Shown here in pieces: positions 29,058-39,596 of a stretch of DNA of 64,000 nucleotides (position 1 is the stretch's first letter; every line of letters begins with the position of its first letter). The DNA is from Bacteroidota bacterium (lineage in GTDB: Bacteria > Bacteroidota > Bacteroidia > AKYH767-A > OLB10): NCBI GenBank assembly GCA_016721435.1, contig JADKIC010000048.1:13927-77926 (forward strand), given 5' to 3'. A program made the translations under genes and the position numbers. Below the pieces are notes generated by a model. It was not told the origin of the DNA. It was given only the letters and a program-made list of their open reading frames with translations, and did not search any database.

Positions 29058-29648
29058 TTATTTCAGAATAAAACCTACTTCGTTACGGCGGTTGATCAGT
29101 TGAAAAGGTGGATTGTATCCCATATAAATTACTACATCGACGTAAGCAATATTTTCTTTTCCAGCTGTTGGCGAAGCTTGTCGGCCTTTTTGGGTAGTGT
29201 CCTTATTCGAAACGAAGCCACCAAATCGGATTACGGCCATCCGGTAGCCGGCTTCTTCATGCAGGCGGATAGAGGATGTTTCCGGGGCGGGGAGTGTAGA
29301 AAGGTCATAACCGTTGGGCATAACAAAGCTCATGCGTGTGGTGGAGGCCTCCGCTCCGGGCTGCATGACCACCGGCGCAGTCATAGCTATTTTTTCGCCC
29401 CCTGCGTTACCACCAAAAATATAACCTGCCAGGGTACGAAAGGATGTATTTCCGGTTTCCATCATCTCGCCATTCTGCTCAACGGAGGCCATTACAACGG
29501 AAGTGTAGGTGCGTATTTCAAAGCCGTCGTATACTTTATCCACTTTATAGGATCGTTGCTCAGTACCACTACTGATGCCGGTCTGCCAAAACAGTACGAT
29601 GAGTACTAAAACAATTGAAATATAGATCATCATTTTCTTCTTTCTCAT
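29058..29648 (-). CDS. SOUL family heme-binding-like protein
   Basis: A 196-residue protein with an N-terminal membrane anchor (MMIYISIVLVLIVLFW). SOUL motifs follow: DGFEIRTY, FRTLAGYIFGGN, EKIAMTAPVVMQ, MSFVMPNGYDLSTLPAP and YNPPFQLINRRNEV. The segment between DTTQK and ENIAYVD (about residues 146-158) reads GRQASPTAG, but a shifted frame gives KADKLRQQLEK, which fits the family's helix. An extra A followed by a missing A would explain this compensated double frameshift. SOUL proteins bind heme or tetrapyrroles; in bacteria their role is poorly known. The gene is convergent with the desaturase. Confidence 0.88.
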   Translation of the reverse strand: MRKKKMMIYISIVLVLIVLFWQTGISSGTEQRSYKVDKVYDGFEIRTYTSVVMASVEQNGEMMETGNTSFRTLAGYIFGGNAGGEKIAMTAPVVMQPGAEASTTRMSFVMPNGYDLSTLPAPETSSIRLHEEAGYRMAVIRFGGFVSNKDTTQKGRQASPTAGKENIAYVDVVIYMGYNPPFQLINRRNEVGFILK

Positions 29649-29788
29649 CCTTTATAAACAAGCAAGCCGTTAAAAGGTTTTTCTGCTTCATCCGCCAGAC
29701 TACGATCTTTCGGGTATCGTTATTCTCAAGACGTAATCGAGAAATTTTTATTTGCGTGGACTTTGATTATCAGGTGGATTTTTCTTAT

Positions 29789-29903
29789 CATTCCAAAAGA
29801 CTTTCTGTTAACATCAATCGCAAAACTCTTTTACCTGCTGAAGTTTTGAAATACTCCTCACGCCTCATGGCATCTTTCTTACTATAATAATACTCAACAA
29901 AAA
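29789..29903 (-). pseudogene. GIY-YIG nuclease, C-terminal fragment (copy A)
   Basis: The minus strand reads VFVEYYYSKKDAMRREEYF, then KTSAGKRVLRLMLTESLLE and stops at 29789. This is the last third of the two full copies downstream. Homology ends exactly where hairpin repeat R2 begins (AACAAAAAC then CCCCTGCAGT), so the repeat replaces the 5' two thirds of the gene. Confidence 0.8.
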
Positions 29904-29905
29904 CC

Positions 29906-29958
29906 CCCTGCAGTAGACAGTGAAGTGTGCTCTGCACTACTTCACTGACACTGCAGGG
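29906..29958. repeat. hairpin repeat R2
   Basis: CCCTGCAGT (29906-29914) pairs with ACTGCAGGG (29950-29958). An inner stem AGTGAAGT / ACTTCACT encloses the loop GTGCTCTGCACT. It joins GIY-YIG copies A and B. Confidence 0.88.
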
Positions 29959-30270
29959 CTTCGCTTGATTCCAAAAGACTATCTGTTAGCATCAATCGCA
30001 ACACACGTTTTCCACCGGAGGTTTTGAAATATTTTTCTCTTCTAAGTGCATCTGCTTTACTAAAGTAATACTCCACAAAACACACACAAATGGTCTTCTG
30101 CAGGCGGTGCTTTGTGATCTCCCTTCGGCATGTTCTTCCATTCTTCGTTTGAAGTTGGCAGTGTAGCCAATGTAAAACTGTAGATCTTTTAAACTGTACA
30201 ATACATAAACGGCAAATTCCGGATGTTTTATTATAAATTGAATGCAGGTTGAAAAATCAAGGCATTTCAT
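29942..30270 (-). CDS. GIY-YIG single-domain nuclease (copy B, frameshifted)
   Basis: MKCLDFSTCIQFIIKHPEF leads into the GIY-YIG domain: FAVYVLYSLKDLQFYIGYT (positions of GIY and YIG), NFKRRMEEHAEGRSQST and the R of RRPFVCV. Around 30,085 the frame is lost in an ACACAC run; the shifted frame restores EYYFSKADALRREKYFKTS, the helical region with the conserved E, and ends within hairpin R2 (TGA at 29944-29942). The domain alone is about 95 residues. Proteins of this size (URI/UvrC-N type) are found in Bacteroidota in multiple copies; function unknown, presumably DNA cleavage or structure-specific nicking. Confidence 0.82.
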
Positions 30271-30278
30271 AAGACAAA

Positions 30279-30331
30279 CCCTGAAGTGTCTATGCAGCAG
30301 AGCGAAGCACGCTGCATGGTCTACTTCAGGG
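30279..30331. repeat. hairpin repeat R3
   Basis: CCCTGAAGT (30279-30287) pairs with ACTTCAGGG (30323-30331), and ATGCAGC pairs with GCTGCAT inside. On the minus strand the loop is GTGCTTCGCTCT, the same loop class as R1. The stems differ from R2 but are self-complementary. Confidence 0.85.
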
Positions 30332-30356
30332 TCCCGCCAAGCTGTAGAGAAACTCG

Positions 30357-30408
30357 CCCCGCAGTAGACGGTGAAGTGTGCTCTGCACTACTTCACTGAC
30401 ACTGCAGG
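30357..30408. repeat. hairpin repeat R4
   Basis: CCCCGCAGTAGACGGTGAAGT ends pair with ACTTCAC...ACTGCAGGG around the loop GTGCTCTGCACT, nearly identical to R2. It is preceded by GCTGTAGAGAAACTCG, a sequence repeated at 30784-30799 before R5. Confidence 0.85.
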
Positions 30409-30423
30409 GCTTCCTTCAGAATT

Positions 30424-30684
30424 CTAAAGACTTTCACTTAGCATCAATCCAGCACTTTTTCCGGTGGAAGTTTTGAAATAGACTTCACGTCTCATGGCAT
30501 CTTTCTTACTATAATAATACTCAACAAAAACACACACAAATGGTCTTCTGCAGGCGGTGCTTTGTGATCTCCCTTCGGCATGTTCTTCCATTCTTCGTTT
30601 GAAATCAGAAGTGAATCCAATGTAAAATTGCTGATCTTTTAAACTTAGCAGTACGTAGACTGCAAATTCAGGATGTTTAATCAT
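30424..30684 (-). CDS. GIY-YIG single-domain nuclease (copy C)
   Basis: An intact 86-residue protein: HPEFAVYVLLSLKDQQFYIG gives the GIY (here VYV) and YIG motifs, DFKRRMEEHAEGRSQST carries the catalytic Arg, and VEYYYSKKDAMRREVYF supplies the conserved Glu in the helix. It is the GIY-YIG domain alone without UvrC partners or DNA-binding domain. Identity to copies A and B is very high at DNA level, indicating recent duplication. Before its ATG there is a degenerate copy of the copy-B leader (MKGIDFSACILKE then stop). Hairpin R4 follows it and tRNA-Asn lies upstream. Confidence 0.88.
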   Translation of the reverse strand: MIKHPEFAVYVLLSLKDQQFYIGFTSDFKRRMEEHAEGRSQSTACRRPFVCVFVEYYYSKKDAMRREVYFKTSTGKSAGLMLSESL

Positions 30685-30737
30685 AAATTATTCTTTTAAA
30701 ATGCAGGCTGAAAAATCAATACCTTTCATAAAACGAG

Positions 30738-30766
30738 AAAAGGCCAGCATAATGCCGGCCTTTTTT
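30738..30766. terminator. bidirectional hairpin terminator
   Basis: AAAAGGCC-A-GCAT and ATGC-C-GGCCTTTTTT form a stem with A/T tails on both strands. It lies 110 bp beyond the 3' end of the tRNA-Asn gene and probably ends that transcript. Confidence 0.8.
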
Positions 30767-30820
30767 GATTTTATATCCCCCAAGCTGTAGAGAAACTCGT
30801 AAAACTCGTTCCACAGCCCG

Positions 30821-30875
30821 GCGGTGCAGCGTGGGTAAAGTGTGCTCCGCACTACTTTGCGCTCTGCTGCACCGC
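30821..30875. repeat. hairpin repeat R5 abutting tRNA-Asn
   Basis: GCGGTGCAGC (30821-30830) pairs with GCTGCACCGC (30866-30875). Inside, AAAGT / ACTTT encloses the loop GTGCTCCGCACT. Its last base coincides with the tRNA discriminator position. Confidence 0.88.
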
Positions 30876-30948
30876 TCCCCCTCCTGGGCTCGAACCAGGG
30901 ACCCCATGATTAACAGTCATGTGCTCTAACCAGCTGAGCTAAGGAGGA
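30875..30948 (-). tRNA. tRNA-Asn (GTT)
   Basis: The minus strand folds as a cloverleaf: acceptor TCCTCCT / AGGGGGA, D-arm AGCTCAGCTGGTTAGAGC, anticodon stem-loop ATGACTGTTAATCAT with anticodon GTT, and T-arm CCTGGTTCGAGCCCAGG. Discriminator base is G; CCA is not encoded. Length is 74 nt. Confidence 0.96.
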
Positions 30949-31003
30949 ATAATCCTCTCTCTGTTTTTGCAGGGAGAGGACCAGATTCTCTTTCACTCGA
31001 GCC

Positions 31004-31036
31004 ATCAGGAAGCGTCGCTTGCGTCTGCTTCCTGAT
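31004..31036. repeat. perfect 10-bp inverted repeat upstream of tRNA-Asn
   Basis: ATCAGGAAGC (31004-31013) and GCTTCCTGAT (31027-31036) enclose a 13-base loop. A second hairpin GGAATTC / GAATTCC follows at about 31,078-31,099. Both lie in the 5' region of the tRNA; function unknown. Confidence 0.65.
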
Positions 31037-31307
31037 TATAGCACGTGGTGGGTCAGTTGGAGAAGAACGTCCGAAAGGAATTCAAACGCTCGAATTCCAA
31101 TCGGGGTTGCAAAAATAATGAAGGTATAGGCAATTTACAAAGGGTTTGATTATTTATTAAATTGCTGATATTGAATATTTTAATGATATTCAGGGATTCT
31201 GGAAAGGAAAACCGGGCTCACGAAACTCATAGTCGCCCAAATTCACGTTCAGGAACTCAAGAATCAGGAATTTATCAATATCAGTACATTAAATTAAAAT
31301 CCTCTTA

Positions 31308-34300
31308 TCAATACCTGAAATCAATAATAGTATTCGGCCCTAAAACGACAGGTACTTTACTCCAGGTTTCGATGCTATTACGATGCTTAATGACTACATA
31401 AACGGGAGTACCGATCATCGGAACCGGGAAATGCGCTGTCACCTCGCCGCTGACGTTGAGCAATAATGTTTCGGATTGCAGCAGTGTGTACGGACTTGTC
31501 GCATCACGAAGTTCAACGATAACGGAATCACTGATGAGGGGATTTGCCGTTATTCCGTTGTAATGCAACATTGGCATTAAATTTCCATTTCCAATGTATA
31601 GCCCTTCGATGTAGATCCTTAAGTTGATACTGTTCGGACATCCTTCATCCACATTTCCATTGCAATTATCGTCCGTAACATTGCACAATTCCAGCGCTGT
31701 GGGATAGGTGGTCGCACTGGCATCATCACAATCATCTCCACCGGTAACTGTTAGTGTATACGTTGCCCCGGGCGATTGACAACTCACCAGAGGTAACCCT
31801 GAGTAATATCCATCGTTATCATTATCCAGATACCATGTAGATGCATTAAGCAGCAATATAGTATCACGATCGAGGAGATCCGCATCGTCTTTATCCTGTA
31901 TAGTCAGAATCAGCGTATCTCCGGCAGGCACTACAGGTACTACCCAGGCGTACAGCGAATCGGCAGAAGATATCCAGGGTGAATTCAGGAGCGTATCCGA
32001 AAGTGGTTCATGCACGATGATGCGAAGAGAATCACTTCTCAGAAATGTCCACTTAATTAAGAGTGAATCACCGGTACAATAGCTGCTGAAAGATGGGGGC
32101 GCTAATAATTTCAGACTATCCCGATAACCGAAATGTGTTATGTATTGTGCCAAGGTCTTAGGCAATTCCCGATTTCCCGTAGAGTCCACCGCAATAGTAT
32201 AAAATCCATATTCAATTCCATCTACTCCGGGAAAACGGATTGTATCTTCTTGCTGAACACTGGCATAATGTGTAAAACCGGAACCATCTGCCTGCATATA
32301 AAGCGAAACAAATTCCACTCCTGAACCGGAAGTATCATCGGAAGAATGTACAATGATTTCGAGGCTGTCATTTAATATGAGCGGTGGAATACTATCCATA
32401 CTACTCAATGGATACCCTGCATCAAAGGTATTGATCCATGTATTGGTGATAATAGGGTCATTGATATCAAATACAATTTCTGCCGTTGCAGTTGCAGTAT
32501 CGCTACTCACCACATCTCCTGCAGCAGCAATTGTATATGTCACATAGCCCTGACCGTTACTAAGCGTATCATTTGGTGGAAGGAATCCGCCATTGATGGT
32601 ATTGGGAGGAAGCCCGGTCAACGGATCTATGGTTTGCAAGATCCAAAACAGGCGGTTTTGAACGATATCAAGTCCTGCTGTCACTTCTACATCAAATCCC
32701 AACGTGTCATTGAGATTCAGCACACCACTATAATTCGCCAGGGAAGGAAGAGAGGAACGAATAGCTACCGAAATTTACGCTACCCAATCCAAAGCTCAGA
32801 GGATCCATATTGGAGTGAAGTTCTTGAGTGACCATTACTCTGCTGGCCGGAGCAGATGCAAGCACTGAATCATTCTCAAAGAAAATAGAAAAGTTCATGG
32901 GTTGATATTTCGTTACCCAACGGATACTTGTATCACCGGCACCTATTGGTCCTTTGATTTCATTGGGATCCACCGGAAGAAATTTGGTGATGCCCAGGCA
33001 AATAAGTTCCTGTTCATCAAATCCAATATCAGCGCATTCATCTAATGCTTTTCTGGAAGCACCAAAAATTCCGGAAGCCTCATCTATACTAGTGGTTAAA
33101 ATTGATATGCTCTTACCAAGGCCCTTTAATGCAGCCAAACAATCAATACCCGGAATATCTGTTTTAATATCAAAACAACCTTCGAGCAAATCCAGGGTAC
33201 AGGTTCCCACGGCTGTGGCCAATATTCTCAAATTAGCTGCACCCACCGTTGTTCGCGGATCAAGACTTCCACCGAGTATAGCAACTGTTTCCAATGCAGT
33301 TTCCATACATCCTTTTATGGAAGACAGGCATCCTATTTCTTCGAGTATCTTATCACAGACATCCTCTGCTGTTGGCTCGCGTGGAACAAGAGGGTCGACA
33401 CCAGCTGGAGGAGGATTATCACCGGGAGGACAAAGAGGACTATCCGGACAAGAAGGGGGTGGACACGTTCCCATCGAAATGCAGGACGGAGGATAAGGAA
33501 GCGGATCACTATCGCAGGCATCACCAATGCCATCACCGTCTGCATCTGCCTGACTTCTATTCGGGACACTAGGACAATTATCTGTAGCGGTAGGAGTATC
33601 ATCACCATCAGGGTCGGTATCAGGGTTGCCCGGATTTGCATCACACGCATCACCTCTTCCCTCCCCATCACTATCCGCTTGACCCGGGTTATTGACATTA
33701 GCACAATTATCGATAGTATCATCCAACCCATCTCCATCACCATCCGGATCTGTATCAGCACCGGGATTTCCCGGAGTACCTCCCCCGCCATTACTTCCGC
33801 CGGAGCCACCACCTCCACCGCTACTGCCGCCGTTACCACCTCCACTATTTCCACCCCATCCCGGACCACCATCACCACCGGCACCATTACAAACTCCCGG
33901 ACCACCATCACCACCCGGGTAGCCGCAAAGACCGGGACCTCCGTTAACAGCAAGATCACCGCATTGCGGAACGTGATGAATGAATTCAAGATACAATGTA
34001 TCTCCGGAAGTGGTAACTTCAAAAGTACCACCGTAAAGATTATTCGCTTGTTCAAAAAATTCGATGTCTACTTCAAATGCATCAGGACTGAAACCTGTGA
34101 TTCCGTTTTCGGCATAAGCAATCGGCCATTTATAATCATGCCATGCTTCCCAGGTCGTAAGACTACTGAATGCATTGTCACAAGGATTACGCGGAACAGG
34201 AATAATGATAAACTTTTTAGAAGCATTTGCGCTGATATCAATACTACCTGTTGAATGAATAAAATCCCAACCTATAGTATTGCCGGGAGCGGCACCCAAT

Positions 34301-37300
34301 GTTGTTTCCGGCACATTAATTTCCCATTTATATACATCTTCTCCTTTTAATGTAAGATTACCGTCAACGAGTTTTCCGACTTCTTCACCCGGATCAAAAT
34401 CAACATATACATAATTGGTATCGTTCAAAACCTCTTGTACATCTGACAGTGTGGTAATATTCCTGTCGATATAAGGCCCCAATAAGGTCGTGTGGAAAAG
34501 ATTCTTCTCTAAAGAGAAGATCATCATTTGTGGAGAACCTGTTAATCCGAACTCATTGACAATTTCCCGTATCTCCTCGTACTCAAAATAATTTCTTCTT
34601 GCAAATCCCAATCTGGTCATGCCTTTTGCAGCAACATGAAAACCGATAGGAGCATCTTTTGATCCACTCACCCTCGATTCCAACCGGAGTGATACTGTTT
34701 CACCTGGTTTTAAATCTGTAATATATCCTGAAACAATGTTATATCCGTTTCTATTATCAAACGAGTTTAAAGAATCATTATAGCCGGCCATCACTTCTTT
34801 TAAAAGGATAAAGTCAGGACCGTCATAAACTTTGATTGGACAATCATCCGACAACATCACATTGGCCTGTACCACAGGAATATCAATATTACTAATATTT
34901 GTAAATGTACAACCAATGGTAAACGGTGTTCCCATGACAAAAGATCCGGATCTGAAAACAGATAACCCGGGTTTCATCGATTCTGATTTTTCCACCGTAA
35001 ATCCTCCGGCAAGCATCGCCGAATCCTGTCCATTTTTAATCACCACATCATATATACCAAGGGGAACATCATTCAAATCCCATCGCAATTCCATCTGCAT
35101 CGAATGCACATAGTCGATTATGGTAGCAGATGCAAAAGTTGCAGCACCTTGGCGAAGTTGTACAATAGAAGTATCTCTGAAACTGGCCCCTTTCAACGTT
35201 GTAGTCACAATATCCTGGCCGCCTTCATTGGTATTGATACTTAAAATAGTGAGCGGCAACAATTCCACTTTTATTTCAACTTGCTGACTATCGGGAGCAG
35301 GTACATAATTTCTTACAAGCAAATAATAAGTTCCTGCCATTGTGCCGGGTATCAACAATTGTTGATCCTGCTCTGCCGCATCACTGATAAAATAATCAGA
35401 AGCAGCAGGAGTTGGTATAACTGCGTGACTGGCTTGTAATGAATTCTGACCTGTGCCTGTCAAACTTTTCAAAGTCACCATCATATCCTGTCCTGCCGGA
35501 ACAGTTACTTTATAATAGTGATCGGTTCCATACCACAACACTGAAGTATCGGGAACATCCACAAAAAGTTCTTCCGCATCAACAAAAATGCTATCCGAGA
35601 AAAGCAGGTTGTTGAGGAAATTATCATCCGGGTAAGTTCGTGTTGTATTGGTTCGTAAAACACCATTGTACCAATCAGGAAGTGCATCACGCATTGTTGT
35701 ATTCAATGTACGTTGTAAAGTATCTCCGGGCTGGAGGATGAAAATTTCTTGCTTCTCCGCAAGAAGATAATCAAAAGCGCCATCATAAGCAGAATCCAGA
35801 CTTAAGGAAATTGCATCCCGGTTCGTTGCCGATAAAGCACGTGTACCAATATTTGTTATACTGTAGCTTAAAGTAGTGGATTCTCCCAAAAGAAAACTAT
35901 CCTTAGGAAATGTGAGCGACACAGCTGACAAATCTATACTACTGAATTGAGAAGCAAAGACTATCTTAGATCCGATATTATTTCCTTCATTTGGATTTTC
36001 ATATACTGCATTTAATCTATCCGTTGAAACATTTAAATAAGAATAGCCAAAGGCAAATGAAGGAATGGCAATTTGAATACTATCACTGTAAGTAGCGCCT
36101 GCAGCAAGTGTTCGATTACGATTAATCCCTCCTGTGTAATTGATCAATTCAACAGGAGTAGTGCCAAAATATACACGGTCGGTGATCATGGTTTGATTAA
36201 AACTCCCCGGACCATTATTCCTTACTGTATAATGAAGCCACGTATTCTCATTGGCAAAAACTGTATCTTTCACATCGACATCAATCACTTCCAGGTCAGG
36301 TGGGGATGTGAGTGTCAATGAAATTTGTTCTGCCTCAATGTTGTTTGCATTCACTGTTTCATTGATGTTCCCATTCAGCGCATCCGTTTCGACGATCAGA
36401 TAATAGGTTCCACTTGATTTTCCATTGGGGATTAGCGCCGTCCCATTGACAGTATAAAGCTGACTTGCGGAAAGTGCTCCACCATGAATCCGTTCAAACA
36501 CCATATCATCGTTAACATCCAGGATGGCATCGGAAGAAAGATATACTCGATCCATCCATTGACTTGCGTAGCTGTCATCAGGACCCATATTAATGACCTG
36601 ATAGGTGATCGGATAACCAACACCTGTATATACAGTTGCAGGCAGATTACTATTGATTACGTCCAGATCTGAAAAGGTTAACAAGGGGGATACACTAACG
36701 AGCGAATCCGGGCCCGATGTATTGTTGTTTTCGGCATTGTGTTCGTAAAAATTATTGTTGGCATCCGTCGTGAGAAAATAATAATAATTTCCTACTGCGC
36801 CAAAGGCTGAAAAACGAAGACTTCGCTGAATCGAGTCCCCGGGTTGTAAAACAACTGTTTCAATCGCCTCGGCAATTTTATGATAGAAAGTACCATTCTG
36901 CGGTTGATCCGAAACATAAAGAAAAGTTCTATAAGCACCTGTCGTAGGTGCATTACCGTTATTACGTATGGTATACAATATATCGGCTTGGGTGCTGACC
37001 ACCATTGTATCATTCACAACATTCAGGCTGCTGATGATTACATCCGGTGAAGGAGATAGAGCAACTGCAACGAGGTTTGCGGCTGAATCTATATTGTTGC
37101 TTTCATAGATGTACTCATAAATATTATCCGGATCATCTGTATTCACCAATAAATAATAATTCCCGGAAATACCATTCGGCAATTTAACATTCATTGATGC
37201 AGTATAAGTACTGCCTACAGTTAATGCTCCCTGACGCAACCTGCTCCCAACTAATGTAGCGCCTGTTAATGTTGGCGTAGTATTTATGTAAACTCTGTCC

Positions 37301-39494
37301 GTCCATGAATTCAACATGGTCACGGCGGCACCTTGATTTCTAACGGTCCAGGAAACGGATAAGGGCAAACCGGATCCTGCATTCAAGGCGGTAATCACCG
37401 TATCCACTACCAGATCGGAAGGTGGCAATTGGGTCAATTGAAGTGTCACACTACTTTGAGTCGTGTTATTTCCGGAATACGGACCCTCATCCACTTCACC
37501 GTACGTATTCGTCTTAACGAAAATATAATAATTCCCACTGTTTAAGGTGGTGGGAATCCGTACCCGGGTTTGAGCGAGATAAGTAGAATCTTCCTTTAAG
37601 GGATAGACTTGTGGATCGTAATGATGAATAAAATTTCCACTGTCCGGATGGAAATAATAAACAGGGATCAGCTTAAAATTATAACTGTTGAAAGTTCCCA
37701 GTGATATTGCGCTACTACTACTAAAGGTTGGCGAGGGCGAGATGAAAATTTCGTCTCTCCACTGTACTGTATCAGTTGGAATTTGTCCATCATTTTCGAC
37801 GGTATAGGTTACTGTGATACTATCTCCGCTGAATGCATTGCCCGGATTTGCGAGTGATTGCACTTTTAAATCAGGGACAGGAGCGGGCTGAATCACAATA
37901 CTATCAAAATGATAATTGTTCGATTCTAAACCTTCACTTACCTCAAGGAGCGCATCTGTTTGTGCAATGATATAATAAAGACCGTTAAAACTATTGCCAA
38001 TAGAAATTGCACGTTGCTGAATATAGGATGTACCGCATTTAAATAGCTTTGATTGGTATACATCCCCAATAAAACATCAGCTCCATTGCCGGGGATCGTA
38101 TCCAGCGAAATCCAAATCCGGTCGCGCCATGTGCGGCTGCCGGTATTCGCAGTTGCAGCGTTGTTTTTTACTTTCCAAAGCACCGGAATGGAAGTGCCGG
38201 TATAAACCAATGGGGGAACCGCTACTGAATCTACAATCAGGTCCGGGAAATTCGTTATAAAAACTGATGTATCGCTGAAAACAGCATTACAGACATTGCT
38301 ACTTCTCACTTGCCAGAAATACACCTGGTAAGGGAGCAAGGAGGGGTAGGTTTTTGTCAGGGATAATCCATTTAAGGCACCACTTGCAGGCCGACTAGTA
38401 GCTGAAGGCCATAAAAACACTTCATATGCTGAACTGTTTAGTGAGGGTGACCATGATAAGGTGACCGGTGTCATCACTCCATTATCTCCATCTACCGGTA
38501 GTACCGGGACTGAGGTGCCCACCAATGGAGCATTCAATGTATCAATGGAAATACTTAGATTAATAGTACAACCGTTGGTATCCATACCGGCAACAGAAAA
38601 ACTCGTATCGCTTTGTGCATAGACGATTATTGTCTGGATTGTATCTCCTGTAGACCATGCCCCACTTTGCAAGGGGAAGTTTAATGATAACTGGATAGGA
38701 ACGCCGGGACATATGGGAGAGACGAGGTTACTGCTCAAAGCCGGTGGTGGTAGTAATATCACGGTGGCTGTCTGACTATTTCCTCCACTTGTTATCTGAA
38801 CAGTATACTGTCCGGGCTGCACTGCATTATACGTTCTTGCTGTTGCTCCGGGAATAAGAACGGAATTATAATACCATTTAAAAGTCCAGGGACCATTGGT
38901 GGTATCCGCAGTAAGCGTTACTCCGGTACCGTTACAATTGGGAATAGGTCCTGCTGGGTTTATCGACACATCCGGCGTAGTAACCCCCGTAAATGTTCTG
39001 ATCTCCTGCAAAGACCAGATACCATTACTATCCTGTGTGCGGATACATAACTTACGTGTACCATTACCAAAGGAAGGAAGCTGAATGATTGCATTGACAT
39101 TTACAGCAGTATCGGAAGGAGATACAGGTATTGCTGTTCCATTCCCAACACCCGGATCGGTATCGATGAAAAATTCGGCGGCAATAATTTTTAATGGATC
39201 GACAGGTGGAATCAAGGTTTTCACATAAAAATTGCGACGTTCAGCATGCGACCATTTTCCATCAATATCCCGGGTACGGATATACAAATAATGAAAACCA
39301 TCAGGGAGACTAACAGGTACTTGAATACTTCCGATATAACTTACCGTATCACTTTGAGTAAATGCAACTGCTGTTCCGTTCCCGTGCCCGGGATCCGTAT
39401 TGAAATAATATTCGGCACGATATATTTGGCTGTTGGCTTTCTGACTTAACAAAGTAAGAAATAATAACGAGAGCAGTAAATAAAATCTATTCAT
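31308..39494 (-). CDS. giant secreted CARDB-repeat surface protein (~2,730 aa), two frameshifts
   Basis: The protein has a signal peptide (MNRFYLLLSLLFLTLLSQ), two FNTDPGHGNGTA-type repeats (about residues 28-150), Ig/PKD-like domains, and then about nine CARDB-like domains of ~120 residues (YTVENDGQIPTDTVQWRDEI, WTVRNQGAAV, YTIRNNGNAPTTG...). A Gly-rich collagen-like stretch (about 33,780-33,950), three TSP3-like Ca-binding repeats (DTDPDGDGDGLDD, NCPSVPNRSQADADGDGIGD) and a Cys-rich helical domain follow. Next is a domain with PVDPNEIKGP...FSIFFEN, also known from other giant exoproteins, then a MopE motif (ELCNVTDDNCNGNVDEGC) and the terminal KHRNSIETWSK module. Pieces are 37938-39494, 32728-37896 and 31308-32723. 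Breaks near 38,020 and 32,750 are single-base. It is a likely T9SS-secreted adhesin or matrix protein. Confidence 0.88.
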
Positions 39495-39596
39495 AATTAA
39501 GAAATCTAATGAGATAGCATTTAGGGTTTGATAAAAACGAGTTGGATATGTTCTTTCAGAATTAAGGTTTACCTTTTACTGAATAAAATTTAACAT

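Noticed and set aside
29942..30684. uvrC fragments
   Set aside because: The GIY-YIG domains stand alone with no UvrB-binding, RNase H-like or HhH domains nearby, and they are tandem duplicates, unlike a decayed uvrC.
33333..34254. Long ORFs on both strands over the Gly-rich segment (Pro-rich or Val/Met-rich translations)
   Set aside because: The GGX-type codon bias of the collagen-like coding region keeps other frames open; the true frame has domain homology on both sides.
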